Assembly (NCBI RefSeq): GCF_009727055.1 | Contig: NC_052352.1 | Coordinates: 27,840,107-27,904,106, forward strand | DNA length: 64,000 nt | DNA from: Benincasa hispida | Taxonomy: Eukaryota > Streptophyta > Magnoliopsida > Cucurbitales > Cucurbitaceae | Direction: 5' to 3' | Translations under genes and position numbers: made by a program | The notes under the pieces: generated by a model | Seen by the model: only the letters and a program-made list of their open reading frames with translations | Told to the model about the DNA's origin: nothing | Databases searched by the model: none | Shown here: one piece after another, positions 22,457-34,731 of the stretch | Numbering within the stretch: position 1 is the stretch's first letter | How the letters are laid out: the number at the start of each line of letters is the position of its first letter

Positions 22457-24512
22457 CGTCGTCTCAGCTGTGGTAGTGGGAGGACTCCAGTTAACTTTAC
22501 AAAATAGGTTTCTAATTTAAATGATGTATATATTGTTCCTGAACTAAAAAGGAACCTTATTTCTGTAAAGTGCTTATTGCAATGTAAATACACTGTTTCT
22601 TTTAATTTGAGTAAAGCGTTTATTCATCAAGATGGTGTTTTTATTTGCACAACAAATATGGAATCGAATTTATATGTGCTAAGGTCTAGCCATTAATTCC
22701 CTCCATAATACTGAAATTTTCAGAACTGTCGTAACTCAATCAAAACGTCAATGAATTTCTCCAAAAGAAAATGCCAAACTTTGGCATCTACGTTTAGGGC
22801 ACATCAATCTCAATTGAATTGAGAGATTGGTGAAGAATGGACTTCTAAGTGAGTTAGAGGAAAATTCTTTGCCAGTGTACGAATCTTGCCTTGAGGGTAA
22901 GATGACTAAACGACCTTTTACTGGAAAAGGTTCTAGAGCCAAGGAGCCTCTTGATTTAGTACATTCTGACCTTTATGGTTCTATGCATGTGTGAGCCTGA
23001 GGTGGCTATGAGTATTTTATCAGTTTTATTGATGATTACTCCAGGTACGGGTATGTTTATCTTTTGCAACGGAAGTCTGAATCCTTTGAAAAGTTCAAAG
23101 AGTTCAAGGCTGAAGTTGAAAATGCATTAGATAGACGGATTAAAACACTTCGATCAGATCGAGGTGGAGAGTTTTTGGACTCCGCATTCCAGGAATATTT
23201 GATAGTACATGGAATCGTTTCCCAACTCTCAACATCGGGTACACCTCAGCAGAATGGTGTAGTCGAGAGAAGAAATAGGACCTTGTTAGACATGGTTCAC
23301 ACGATGATGAGTTACGCTTCCTTACTGGACTCATTTTGGGGTTTTGCAGCGGAGATTGCGGTGTACATACTCGACCGTGTTTCCTCCAAGAGTGTTGCAT
23401 GAACACCTCTGGAGTTGTGGAATGGGCGTAAAGCTAGTTTACGTCATTTCCGCATTTGGGGTTGCCCTACACATGTGCTTGAGGCTAATCCCAAAAAGTT
23501 GGAACCACGGTCGAGGTTATGCCTCTTTGTAGGCTATCCCAAAGGTACACGATTTTTATGATCCAACAGAAAATAGGGTGTTTGTTTCAACAAATGCTTC
23601 TTTCCTGGAGGAAGGTCATATAAGGGTGCACAGTCCATGAAGCAAAGTCATGTTGCGTAAGCTTTCCAATGAAACTACTGAAACTTCAACAAGAGTTGTT
23701 GAAGAGCCTGCTAAATCAACAAGAGTTGTTGATGGGAGTTCATCCAATAGGTTGATTCCACCTCAAGAGTTGAGGGAACCTCAACGTAGTGGGAGGGTTG
23801 CGAACCCACCCATTCACTATTTGAGTTTCACAAAAATCCTTGCTATGGTAGCAGATGGCGACATTAAGGATCCGTTGTCTTATAAAAAGGCAATGGAGGA
23901 TGTTGACCGGGATGAATGGGTCAAGGAAATGGATCTCGAGATGGAGTTGATGTACTTCAACTCAGTATAAGATCTTGTAGATCCGCCTGATGGGGTTTAC
24001 CCTATAGGTTGTAAATGGATCTACAAGGTGAACCTGTGTTCTACAGATTCAATCAAACACTTCAAAGTCTTGACTTACGTGTTGTTATAGATGATTCCTA
24101 CTCATGAAAAGGTTAGGTTCTACTGACTGTAGTTAAGTAATGGCTAATGACCACTTCCAAATGATAAGATTGGGAGTAGGTCTCAGTTGTCTAGATACCA
24201 GATCTCTTCGGAGCGTAAAACAATCTGCACTGTTCTCAGCATCGACATTAATAGTAGTTGCCCTCAAGTACTCGATCAGAACTCCAAAGGGCCACTTCGT
24301 TCCAGCATGAGTCACTTGTCTAAGAAATTTCCTAAAGACGCCTCAAGGAAGTTGAGAAGAATGAGCGGATCCCATATGCGGTCTGCCGTTCGTATTAGTA
24401 CGCTATCTCTTACTCGTCCAGACATCTGCTCGCTGGAGGCAAGTTATAGGTATCAGTCTAACCCAGGCCAGGTCATTTAGCATGCAATGAAGTAACATGC
24501 CTCAAAGCTGTC
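22457..24512 (+). pseudogene. pol: C1 Copia pol: protease end, integrase, RT start (decayed)
   Basis: Many stops and frameshifts interrupt a Copia polyprotein. Recognisable parts are the end of the protease region (VVSAVVVGGLQL, then ELKRNLISVK at 22530-22570), a decayed integrase zinc region (22760-22960), an open integrase-core segment at 23064-23402 (IKTLRSDRGGEF, SGTPQQNGVVERRNRTLLDM), the integrase tail and the connector with two STRVV motifs (23650-23800), and the RT N-terminus (KDPLSYKKAMEDVDRDEWVK, then DLVDPPDGV and GCKWIYK near 24000). The RT palm is largely lost. Near 24330-24470 the RT/RNase H linker text (RPDICSLEASYRYQSNPGQ) is still visible. Confidence 0.85.
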
Positions 24513-25118
24513 NNNNNNNNNNNNNNNNNNNNNNNNNNNNNNNNNNNNNNNNNNNNNNNNNNNNNNNNNNNNNNNNNNNNNNNNNNNNNNNNNNNNNNNN
24601 NNNNNNNNNNNNNNNNNNNNNNNNNNNNNNNNNNNNNNNNNNNNNNNNNNNNNNNNNNNNNNNNNNNNNNNNNNNNNNNNNNNNNNNNNNNNNNNNNNNN
24701 NNNNNNNNNNNNNNNNNNNNNNNNNNNNNNNNNNNNNNNNNNNNNNNNNNNNNNNNNNNNNNNNNNNNNNNNNNNNNNNNNNNNNNNNNNNNNNNNNNNN
24801 NNNNNNNNNNNNNNNNNNNNNNNNNNNNNNNNNNNNNNNNNNNNNNNNNNNNNNNNNNNNNNNNNNNNNNNNNNNNNNNNNNNNNNNNNNNNNNNNNNNN
24901 NNNNNNNNNNNNNNNNNNNNNNNNNNNNNNNNNNNNNNNNNNNNNNNNNNNNNNNNNNNNNNNNNNNNNNNNNNNNNNNNNNNNNNNNNNNNNNNNNNNN
25001 NNNNNNNNNNNNNNNNNNNNNNNNNNNNNNNNNNNNNNNNNNNNNNNNNNNNNNNNNNNNNNNNNNNNNNNNNNNNNNNNNNNNNNNNNNNNNNNNNNNN
25101 NNNNNNNNNNNNNNNNNN
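24513..25118. other. Assembly gap (606 N)
   Basis: Unresolved bases between the RT remnant and the RNase H remnant of C1. Confidence 0.99.
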
Positions 25119-25375
25119 AAGTATCTTCAGAGAACGAGGGACTACATGCTCGTGTATGGTTCGAGGGATTTGATCCTTACAGGATACACAGATTCTTACT
25201 TTCAGACTGATAAGGACTCTCGCAAGTCCACATCAGGGTCAGTCTTTACTTTTAACGAAAGAGTTGTAGTGTGACGAAGCACTAAGCAAGGGTGCATCGC
25301 CGACTCCACTATGGAGGCGGAGTACATAACGGGTTGCGAAGCTGTTAAGAAGGTCGTCTGGCTGAGATCATTCTG
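25119..25375 (+). pseudogene. C1 Copia RNase H remnant
   Basis: Across frames one reads the Copia RNase H text: KYLQRTRDYMLVY, DLILTGYTDSYFQTDKDSRK-like text, then GCIADSTMEAEYITGCEAVK and VVWLR. It stops abruptly near 25370, before the catalytic C-terminal segment, and is joined to leader-type sequence of element C2. Confidence 0.78.
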
Positions 25376-25925
25376 TATTCCCTCGTGGCACCCTAAGAGT
25401 GTCCCCCTTTGAATGGGTTTTGTGCAGTTGGTCAATATCAAGGTGAACTCCAGAAATGGATAGGGTCGCTTTAGGTTTTTCCCTTTGGATTGGCCTTTTG
25501 GGATGGACTTCTAGGGCTTAAAATGGTGGGTCACACTTACGGGAGGTTGTTAAGTAAGTTAATGATCTTTTGGCCAAATCAATGATGGCTAGTTGTTATA
25601 CGAACAAGAGTTGTTATGGTATTAATGATTGGTTGAGATCTTCTCAATTCAGAGGAGGGATAACTGACCTCCCTTCGGCAGCTTTTGTCCTAAACCTTTA
25701 AAGCATTATTGCAAAACTAGATGTCACACGGGCTTCATGTTAGTTTTGCTAAAATCTTATTGGATGTTGTTTTGTTTTACAACGGGTATTTGCTTAAAAC
25801 CTAACGTAGGTCAATGTGTTTTTCTTTTCAGTAACTCGTTAGTATTTTCATTTAAAGCTTTTAAAATTACAGAGTATTTACAATGGAAAGAATCGTGTGA
25901 AACGAATTTCGTGGCAAACGACCTC
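25376..25925 (+). mobile_element. C2 Copia leader remnant (gag deleted)
   Basis: The text CTCGTGGCACCCTAAGAGTG matches the leader motif of C1 (20907, 21062), and 25500-25740 parallels 21190-21450, so this is leader, not coding DNA. It passes without a gag segment into the protease region at about 25930. The gag gene of C2 appears to have been deleted. Confidence 0.65.
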
Positions 25926-27784
25926 GATCCCACTACTCTCCAAAAGAGGAAACAAGACAATAAATATGATTTATTGATCTTGGAGACGAGTCTGGTAGAG
26001 AATGATGATTCTGCCTGGATCCTTGATTCAGGTGCTACCAATCATGTCAGTTCCTCTTACCAAGGATTCAGTTCCTGGCAAACGTTGCCACAGGGAGAGA
26101 TGACTCTTCGAGTCTGTACTGGTGAGGTTGTTTCAGCTGTTGCTGTAGGTAGGCTGAAGTTATTTGTTGATAAGAAACATTATCTGTTACTGGATAATGT
26201 TTTTGTAGTTCCTCATATTAAGAGGAACTTATTCTCAGTTTCTTGTCTCATTGAACAAGGCTACACCGTCTCATTTTCTGAGAATAAAGTGTTTATGTTC
26301 AAGAATGGAATGGAGATTGGTTATGGTTCAATGGAAAATAACTTATACGTACCAAGGCCGTTAGTCATAAAAGCCTTGTTTAACACTGAAATGTTCAGTA
26401 CACCAACAACAGCTAAAAGACCAAAGGTTTCTCCAAAAGAAAATGCCCATCTTTGAAATCTAAGGTTAGGTCACATCAACCTCAATAGGATTGAGAAGTT
26501 GGTGAAAAGTGGACTTCTAAAGAGTTTAGAAGAAAACTCCTTTCCGGTATGTGAATCATGCCTCGAAGGCAAGATGACCAAATGACCTTTTACTGGAAAA
26601 GGTTACAGAGCCAAGGAAGCCTTGGAGCTTGTATATTCAGACCTCTGTGGTCCGATGAATGTTAGAGCTCGAGGTAGGTATGAATATTTCATCTATTTCA
26701 TAGATGATTATTCAAGGTTTGGGTATCTCTTCCTAATGCAACATAAGTCTAAAGCCCTTGACAAGTTCAAGGAGTATAAGGCTGAAGTTGAAAACTTGTT
26801 ATGTAAGAAGATAAAAACACTATGATCTGATTGTGCTGGAGAGTATATGGACCTCCAATTCCAGAACTATATGATAGAACATGAGATTGCATCCCAACTT
26901 TCGACCCCTACTACACCTCAGCAGAATGGTGTATTAGAAAGGAGAAACAGAACTTTGTTAGACATGGTTCGGTCTATGATGAGTTACGCTCATCTTCCAG
27001 ACCCGTTTTGGGGTTATACGGTGGAGACTGCATGTTATATTCTAAACAATCTTCTCTCGAAAAGTGTTTCTAAAACACCTTTTGAGTTATGGAGAGGCCG
27101 TAAAGGTAGTTTACGCCACTTCAGGATTTGGGGTTGTTCGGCACATGTGCTAGCGACTAACCCAAGGAAGTTAGAACCGCGTTTGAAGGTTTGCCTCTTT
27201 GTAGGCTACCCCAAGGAAACGAGAAGTGGATACTTCTATGATCCGAGTGAAAACAAAGTGTTTGTTTCCACTAATGCTATCTTCTTGAAAGAATATCACA
27301 TGAGGAATCATAAGCCACAAAGTAAGCTCGTTTTAGGTGAAATCTCTAGTGAGACTGAGACTGCTGAAGGTTCAACAAGAGTTGTTGAACAGGCCGACAG
27401 ATCAACAAGAGTTGTTGAGGTTAGAACGTCTAGTCAACCAGCTCAAGAGTTGAGATTGCCTCAACGTAGTAGAAGGGTTGTGAACCCACTAGATTGCTAC
27501 ATGGGTTTGACTGAAGCCCAAAACATCATTATGAATGATGGGGTCGAGGATCCGTTGTCTTTTAAGAAAGCAATAGAGGATGTTGACAAAAATGAAGGGG
27601 TTAAGGCCATGAACCAGGAAATGGAGTCTATGTACTTCAACAATGTCTGGGAGCTTGTTGATCCACCTGATGGGGTAAGACCTATTGGGTGTAAGTGGAT
27701 CTATAAGCGAAAGAGAGGTGTAGATGGAAAGGTGCAAACCTTTAAGGCTAGACCGGGATCAAAAGGTTTATATTCCCCGGTTTG
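25926..27784 (+). pseudogene. pol: C2 Copia pol: protease, integrase, connector, RT start
   Basis: A fairly well preserved stretch. The protease has the catalytic-type motif AWILDSGATNHV near 26010. After a stop at about 26454 comes the integrase zinc region (LRLGHINLNRIEKLVKSGLL ... CESCLEGK), the core with YSDLCGPM, YFIYFIDDYSRFGY, a stop at 26823 just before the second catalytic Asp, then TPQQNGVLERRNRT and the GKG-like FELWRGRKGSLRHFRIWGC. The connector has two STRVVE motifs (27370-27420). RT starts at DPLSFKKAIEDVDK and runs to GCKWIYKRKRGVDGKVQTFK, where it breaks at 27785. Confidence 0.88.
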
Positions 27785-29173
27785 ACGGGAGTTGACTATG
27801 AGGAAAACTTTTCTCCACCTGTTGTAATTTGCAAGTCTATCAGGACTTCTCTTGTCCATACAGCCACATTTATGATTATGAAATATGGCAAAATGGACGT
27901 CAAAGACTGGGTCTTTCTTAAATGGTAATCTTGAGAAGACATCTATAGACTCAAAGAGGGTTCATAGTTCCAGATTAAGAGCAAAAGAGTTTGCAAGCTC
28001 AAAGGTCCATTTATGGGGCTGAACAAAACATCTAAGTCTTGAACATCAGATTTTAACAACGCTAGTCAATTCGTTTGGCTTTGATCATGAAACGATTGGA
28101 TGGAGCCTTGTGTTTACAAAAGAAGATCATCATATAGCTCGTAGCTTGTCTTGGTAGCTGATATATATGTGATGATATCCTTACTCATTGGGAATGAATG
28201 TAGGGTATCTGACTCGGAGCATTTAAGAGTTGGCTAGTTGCCGTAGTCCTCAAATGAAGATTTGAGTGAACATAGTAATGTTCCTTTGGGATCCAGATCA
28301 TTTGGGATCCCAAGAACAAACGGTTAGCCTTGTCTCAGGCATCTGTAGTGGCATTGATCAAAGTTTGATCAGGTAACAGGATCGCAGGATTCCAAGAGGG
28401 GTTTTTACCTTCAGGCGATGAATCATTTTTGTCCTAAGGAAAATGGTCTATAGACACCTCAAGAAGTTGAGGAGATTTAAGACGTGATTCCTATGCTTCT
28501 GCTTGGTAGGAAGCTTGATGTAATGCAATGTATGTAACTCAACCCGATATTTGCCATGCAGTAGGAATTGTGTCCAGTCAATATCAGTTTAATCAGGATT
28601 TGACAATGATACGGGCGTCAAGACGCATCCCTTAAGTACTTCGAGAACAAGGGACTACATGCTTGTGTATGGAGATAAAGATCTGATCCTTACAAGATAC
28701 ACAGACTCTGACTTTCAGACCAATCGAGATTCTCACAAATCGACATCAGGGTCAGTGTTTACTCTGAATGGAGGGGTTGTAGTCTAGCGAAGCATTAAGC
28801 AAGGATGCATCGCGGACTCTATTATGGAAGTCGAATACGTAACGGCTTGTGAAGCACTAAGGAGGTTGTTTGGCTGAGGAAGTTCCTTTTAGATTTGGAA
28901 GTTGTTCCAAATATGGATTTGTTTATCACTCTTTATTGTGATAACAGCGGGGCTGTGACAAATTTGAAGGAACCTCGGAGTCATCGTTGGGGTAAGCACA
29001 TAGAATGGAAATATCAACTGATCAGGGAGATTGTGCATCGCAGTGATGTGATAGTCACGAAGATCGCATCGAAGCACAACGTTGTTGATCCCTTTACAAA
29101 GACCCTCATGGCTAAAGTGTTCGAGGGTCACCTGGAGAGTCTGGATCTGCGGGACATGCGACATCTTGTCTAG
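27785..29173 (+). pseudogene. C2 Copia RT/RNase H remnants
   Basis: From 27785 to about 28890 the RT palm and thumb are broken by many frameshifts and small deletions; scraps such as DYEENFSP and the YSTRPDICHAV-like zone near 28540 remain. The RNase H end is better kept at 28895-29173 (LFITLYCDNSGAVTNLKEPR, HIEWKYQLIREIVHRSDVIV, DPFTKTLMAKVFEGHLESL). The element cannot encode a working reverse transcriptase. Confidence 0.82.
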
Positions 29174-29264
29174 GGAAAGTGGGAGATGATATTGGGGTAT
29201 GCCCTAGTTTATTGTATATTGTACATTTTTATATTGTATTGTAAATTAATCTCCTGAGTCATTA

Positions 29265-29279
29265 GGACAACTGGGAGAT
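29265..29279 (+). other. C2 polypurine tract
   Basis: GGACAACTGGGAGAT precedes the LTR start TGTTGGG. The same arrangement, reversed, is at 60900-60914 in C3. Confidence 0.8.
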
Positions 29280-31431
29280 TGTTGGGATTGGTGTCCTAAT
29301 TCTCCTAGAGACTTGTTGTTTTATAAAGATACACATTGTTTAATGAATAAAATAAATATTATTTAATTCTAGCATTTACTCATATCCAATAAACAAAGCT
29401 CCTTAGTTATCTTATGTGAACTTAAGCATGTATATGTGATATACAAGTGGATCATGCCTTAAGAACCTAAATAGGTCTGTAGTATAAGGATTAAGGTGGG
29501 ATACTTGATCCTGGTGACACTATGGATACGACCCGCTTTGTAGAGATTTGCAAGTGTTGTAAACTACTACAGATGGTAGATCCTGACCATTCATGTGGAG
29601 ACGTGCGAGCGGGGGTGTCCTATACAAAAAGTTTGTATAAGACCTGGACCACGAGATGACTAGACTCTGTATATTACGTCGTTGATACTATAGACTTGCA
29701 TCAAACCTAAATGATCATAGGTGACACGACCTCAATCCTGAGTGTTTTGGGAACTCCTGCCTTTGAGGGCAGTCCTTTGATTAGTATGAGTGAGAGTGGT
29801 CAGATTGCCAACTCAACATAACTACCTTTTTGGGGATTGTCTGATCTGGGAGCTGGGAACTCAATCCACAAGATGAACTTTTCCGAAGCAGGGATAAGTA
29901 GAGAGATTGGTCCCTTAAGGGCTAATTCCGGGGCTTGAACATAGTGGCCATAGCTTTTCTTTGGAAAAGAAGACTTAGTCATAGTAGGACTATGACTTAT
30001 ATTCATTAGAGGGATCAATGGTACTTAAGGAGACAGATGTAACTACAGAGGCATAACGGTTATTGGCCGAGCTGTACTTACGAGCGATCTATGAAGGGTT
30101 GTGGCACTGCTAATTGGTTAAGATGGACACATAATATATCTATGGTAAGGAGAGTTTAGTTGTCAGTCTTTAGTGGAGTGTCTGGTAGTTAACAAATGGT
30201 GGATCCCGTGACTAAAGAGTTTAGTCAGTTATTCACGTACCATTGGAGCTTCGAGCTACAGGTCCATAAGATCCCCTTGGTAGCTCAATGGATTCAGTTG
30301 AGGATCAGTTCTTGGTGTTGATTTGAAATGTTCAAATTCACAAGAGGTATTTTGATTATATACGATATAATCGGTATGATATATGAGATACATCTAGTGG
30401 AGGATTGATGTAAATGAGATTTACATTAAGTACCATCGAATAGAAAAAAAAACTATGGTTTATATGTTTCATGAGATGAAATATTAAAACTATAGGTTAT
30501 AAATATAGTATGATAAGTTGGTTATCATTTATATTTATAATAATATTAAGTATTGGATAATTAATTCTTTTTCTTTAATAACCAATTGAGTGAGTAGTTA
30601 TTGGTGATCCATGGTAACCGTGAGTTAAAAGGAAAATTGTTTTCCTAATTTTAGTAAGTTTTGTAAAAGGTTTTACAAACATTGAAAAAGTTTTATTTGA
30701 GTTTCTCTCTCTGCAAAAAATAAACTCACGGTAGTTGTCAAGTAAATACAGATTTACTAAACGACAGCTTGGGTGAGCTGAACGATCGTGTAGTATTTAC
30801 TAAGCGACAAATTGCCCAAAGTAAACGATTGTGTAGTGTTTGTAGGCAACAGACACCGAGCTAAACGATTGCATAGCTTTTGCTAGACGATCACATAGCT
30901 TTAGCTAGACGATTGGGCATTGACCTATACGATAGGTCTCCACCATCTCCCACTTGCCTAATCGTGTACACGATCGATGTTTATTCCTTCATCTGCCTCA
31001 AACCAAGTCCGTACGAGCCCACCCTATGGATTCTCACACCGAGAATACCAAGGTAACCTTCTTGGTGGTGTCATACTTAACTCGACACCGTCAAGGTTCT
31101 GTGGAGGCCGTTCATGTTACTGAGGAGTTCGTGACCAAGGCAGTCGCTGAGTTCGAGCGCAAAGTGTTCATGCTGTGTTGCGGTCATGTAGATCGAGCGT
31201 TCGAGGTTGCTATGTTTGAGCATTCATGCGCAAAGGAGCGTGGAGACGAGTCTACTAATGTTCGTAGAGTTTTCTCCTTGTTCATTTGTAGTTGTTCATG
31301 TTGTAATTTCTGTATTAATTGTATAATCGCATGTTTCTGTACGACTGTAATTTGTAATGTTCATGCATGATTGTAATTTGAAATGAGCTTATTTTCGCTG
31401 GTCATGGAAATCTCGAGTTCGATTTCCTTCA
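29280..31431 (+). mobile_element. Copia 3' LTR of element C2 (subfamily A)
   Basis: LTR of 2152 bp from TGTTGGGATTGG to GATTTCCTTCA. It is the best-preserved subfamily A copy in the window and matches the reversed, truncated LTR at 1934-3645. ACGATCGT / ACGATTGT units occur at 30775-30975. The open frames inside (29800-30018 minus, 30954-31370 plus) are shared LTR text, not genes. Beyond 31431 pararetroviral sequence starts at once. Confidence 0.85.
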
Positions 31432-31439
31432 ACAAATGT

Positions 31440-32275
31440 ATCACTGAGAGCTTTAGGAATATCTCCTAAAGGAAGCCCCATGCTTATGGAAGTCAATATT
31501 GAGAAATCTTCTATGACTGTCCCAAAGCTTCTACAATGGAGTGAACTCACACAGAATCCAATTTGGAGAATTCTAGGAGCGAATACTCCTGTTACAAGAC
31601 AAAGTGAGGATGCTAGATCACAGAACATCATAACGGGGATGTTGAAGTTCAGTTCTATTCAGAATCAAGATATCCCAAGATTCAAGAAATTATGAGTAGT
31701 AGGCCAAGAATTTCTTCCAAAACGCGGCCAACTTGTCACACTTCTAGATCTATCCCCAGATCTAGATTGATGAGAATGTTCGTAGATTTTGAGAGATCGA
31801 TTCCAGACATTCAGTATGAAAGGAATGAAGGTTCTTTATCTCCTACTCAACCGACATGGAAAGGAGATCATAACCAATTTACAATCAAATTAATGTACTA
31901 TCGACTTATGAGACTCTTGAGCAAAAATATAAGCGAAAGTACAATCAATATATAGATCTCTATATATCTCAACCAAAGGAGACCAGAGGAGCTTTCATTC
32001 TGAAAGGAGATTTATTCAAAAGAATGAAAGAAAGAGATGAGGCGGCAGAACGTCGCTGTCTCACTCTCAAACAAAGCCCCACTTGGATTACAACCAGTGG
32101 AAAAGAGATAGCTGTAGACTATTCGCCTGAGGAAGAATCCTATTTTTCTCACCCAGAGTCCTAGCCATCAAGATGGTATCTTCCCCGTACAAAACCATCG
32201 ATGAAGAGAAAGTCTCAAAAGTTGGAGTACGAGAAATAAAAAAACATCCAGCATCAACTAAATTACTCAAACAAA
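31440..32275 (+). pseudogene. EPRV copy 1: N-terminal polyprotein region (movement-protein end and linker)
   Basis: Fragments in two frames precede the coat-protein region. The piece at 31480-31695 starts LMEVNIEKSSMTVPKLLQWS. In the other frame, from about 31900, basic helical text such as KGDLFKRMKERDEAAERRC leads into the coat-protein frame. By position this is where caulimovirid movement-protein sequence is expected, but I cannot see a decisive movement-protein motif. Multiple stops and frameshifts are present, and nothing corresponding is left in copy 2. Confidence 0.5.
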
Positions 32276-33600
32276 ATGCTAACGACCCTTTCTCAGATAG
32301 TTGAGAAAATAAAGGATAAAAAAGCTACCCCAAGTTCGAGCCTTAAAGGCATACCAAAGATTGATCCAAATCGACCAATCTTCCAACCAAATACATTTCC
32401 CATTGGAGATCTGAAAGGCAATCTAGAGGAAGTTCTAGCTGAGATCAATAAGAAATTGTCAGTATTCAAGATTGATAAAGGAGAAGCAGACTCTTCAAAG
32501 AAGACCGAAGTCTCCAAAGTTGTTAATATGATAAAAGAGTCCAAAGGGACTTTTGCATCTTATGCAAAAATCCTTCCTATTGCCTTTTATAGCACAAAAA
32601 TGAAGAATCATTATGCAAAACCCTCTCCTCTAGATCTAGGATGGGATGATTTTCGTTCAGATCAAAAGACTTATGATGGAACCTCTGTTATAAGTTGGAA
32701 CATTGATGGATGTTTCGATCAGCAAATGATGAATATTTTCCAAGAAATGCTTCTAGCTGCTACTGCCTATAGCAGTAGAAAAACTATTCTAAGTACTGCT
32801 CACATCCTGGTTTCAGGATTCATAGGAAATCTGAGGAGCTAGTGGCACAATCAACTTTCTAAACAAGAAAGGCAAACTATCATAACTGCCAATAAGACAG
32901 TTACGGTAAAGCAAGAAGGAAATCCAGGAGCAAGAATTGCCCCAATGGAGATAATGCAAAATGAACCAGATATGGTTAACTCATTGGTATACATTGCAAT
33001 GAGACACTTTGTAGGACGAACAATCATCTACAGTAATCAAGCTAAGCTACTGAAGCACTTCACAAGATGCATTGCAGAAAGATGAGTGATTTAAAATGGT
33101 ACAAGGACGTTTTTATGGCGCGACTTTATAACCTTACATCTTGCGGAGACGAAATCTGGAAACAAAAATTCATAGCAGGATTACCTCCTTATATTGCCGA
33201 AAAATTTTATCAGAAGATGTCTGAGATCTTCGAAGGAAATCAAATCAACTGGAACTCTCTCACCTATGGAGACATTACCAGTAACATTCAAGCACTATGC
33301 TTAAGTCTTTGTAAATACAACAAGCATAATCAAAGAATCATCAAAGATGCAGATTATCAAAAGGAATTAGGGACGTTCTGCAAACAATACGACGTTGAAC
33401 AAGATCTACCGCCTTAAAAAACAAAGAAGAAATCTTCTAAGAAATCCTACAGCAAAGGACGACGAACGAAAGACGAAGAAAAACCCCAAAAGAGGAAGTA
33501 CTACAATAGAAACATGAAGTATTGAAAAAAGAAAGGAACCACCTGTTTCCGATGCAACAAATAGGGCCACTATGCTAATAAATGCCCCTTGATAAAAAAA
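32276..33600 (+). pseudogene. EPRV copy 1: coat-protein region with zinc knuckle
   Basis: Open at 32276-32842 and, after a stop, again at 33067-33417 (KWYKDVFMARLYNLTSCGD, WKQKFIAGLPPYIAEKFYQK), followed by a lysine-rich tract and a CCHC zinc knuckle at about 33544-33590 (spacing C-x2-C-x4-H-x4-C). A stop codon lies inside the knuckle at 33562-33564. Caulimovirid coat proteins have exactly this order: conserved helical core, basic tract, CCHC finger. The copy is non-functional. Confidence 0.75.
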
Positions 33601-34189
33601 AAAAATCAATAGCCTAGAGATTGACAAAGACCTAAAACAATCTCTTCTCTTTGCCATCCGTTTTGAAGATGAAATTTCTATTTCAGAAGAATCATCTTCC
33701 GAGAGACTAATCAATGAAGTTATTGAAGATTCCTCCTCTAAAGGATATTCTTCCGATTCCTCTCAACTTTCAAAAGAGGTTGTCCCATGCACAGGATGTA
33801 TCAATGTTTTAGCAAGAGACAAGAAACACCTACTTAATCTAATAGAAGAGCTTCCTGATGAAATATCTTGAAAAACAGTCCTCCTAAAACTTCGAGAGTC
33901 TCTAGAAGGCCAAAACACGAAGCCTCAAGTCCAGGAGCCAATTCAATATTCCTTACAAGAAATACTCAATTGGGTCAATAATGAGTCATTCCAAGAACCT
34001 GTAAAGGCATCTGACCTCCACATAGAAGTCAAAAAATACAAAAGAGAAGTCGCCATCAATAAGTAACTACTGTCGATCCTGGAAAATGCATTCAGTGATT
34101 TCCAACAGCAATCAGCAAAAGCGATTACCCCAGGAGAAACTTCAAGAGTCCAAAGAGATGATATAGAGGGAATCAACTATTCAGTAAAG

Positions 34190-34700
34190 TCTACAATAAA
34201 AAATGGTTATCTAAGGTCACCATTAAGGTCCAGGATTTCAAGTTTGAAGCAGTTGCCTTACTGGATTCTAGAGCATACCAAAACGTCATCCAAGAAGGAT
34301 TAATACCCACAAGGTATTTTGAAAAAACAATGGAATTTTTTAAAGGAGCCAACAACTAGAGACTTCACATTAATTATAAGTTGTCAAAAGTGCATATTTG
34401 CAAAGGAGATGCGTGTTTCGTTAACACATTTCTTTTAGTCAAAGACCTATCGGAGGAAGTTATTTTGGGCACACTCTTCCTCACTCAATTATACCCTTTT
34501 CATGTTTCTGAGAAAGGATTATCATCTCAGAAATTTGGAAAACTAATAACTTTTGAGTTCTATCATCCGATAACTCCTAAGTACATTTCAAATATTGAAG
34601 AAGAAATCCAACAATTTATCAATAGGATTTCTAAGAAAGAGAAGCAAATTGAGTTCCTACAAAATGACATTCAGAATAAGAAGGTTGTTGACTAAATTGC
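34190..34700 (+). pseudogene. EPRV copy 1: aspartic protease region
   Basis: Protease-like text with the catalytic motif position at 34264-34272, where the expected D-[ST]-G reads DSR. Downstream are LVKDLSEEVILGTLFLTQLY and a coiled segment. A stop occurs near 34360 and another at about 34693. Copy 2 has the same DSR, so the lesion predates the duplication. Confidence 0.72.
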
Positions 34701-34731
34701 TAGGCCTTCGGTCCAGAAGAAAATCCAGCAT

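Noticed and set aside
30954..31370. 138-codon frame in the C2 LTR
   Set aside because: The same region in the reversed LTR at 2000-2330 and in the subfamily B LTRs is broken, with no conserved protein, so it is LTR non-coding sequence.
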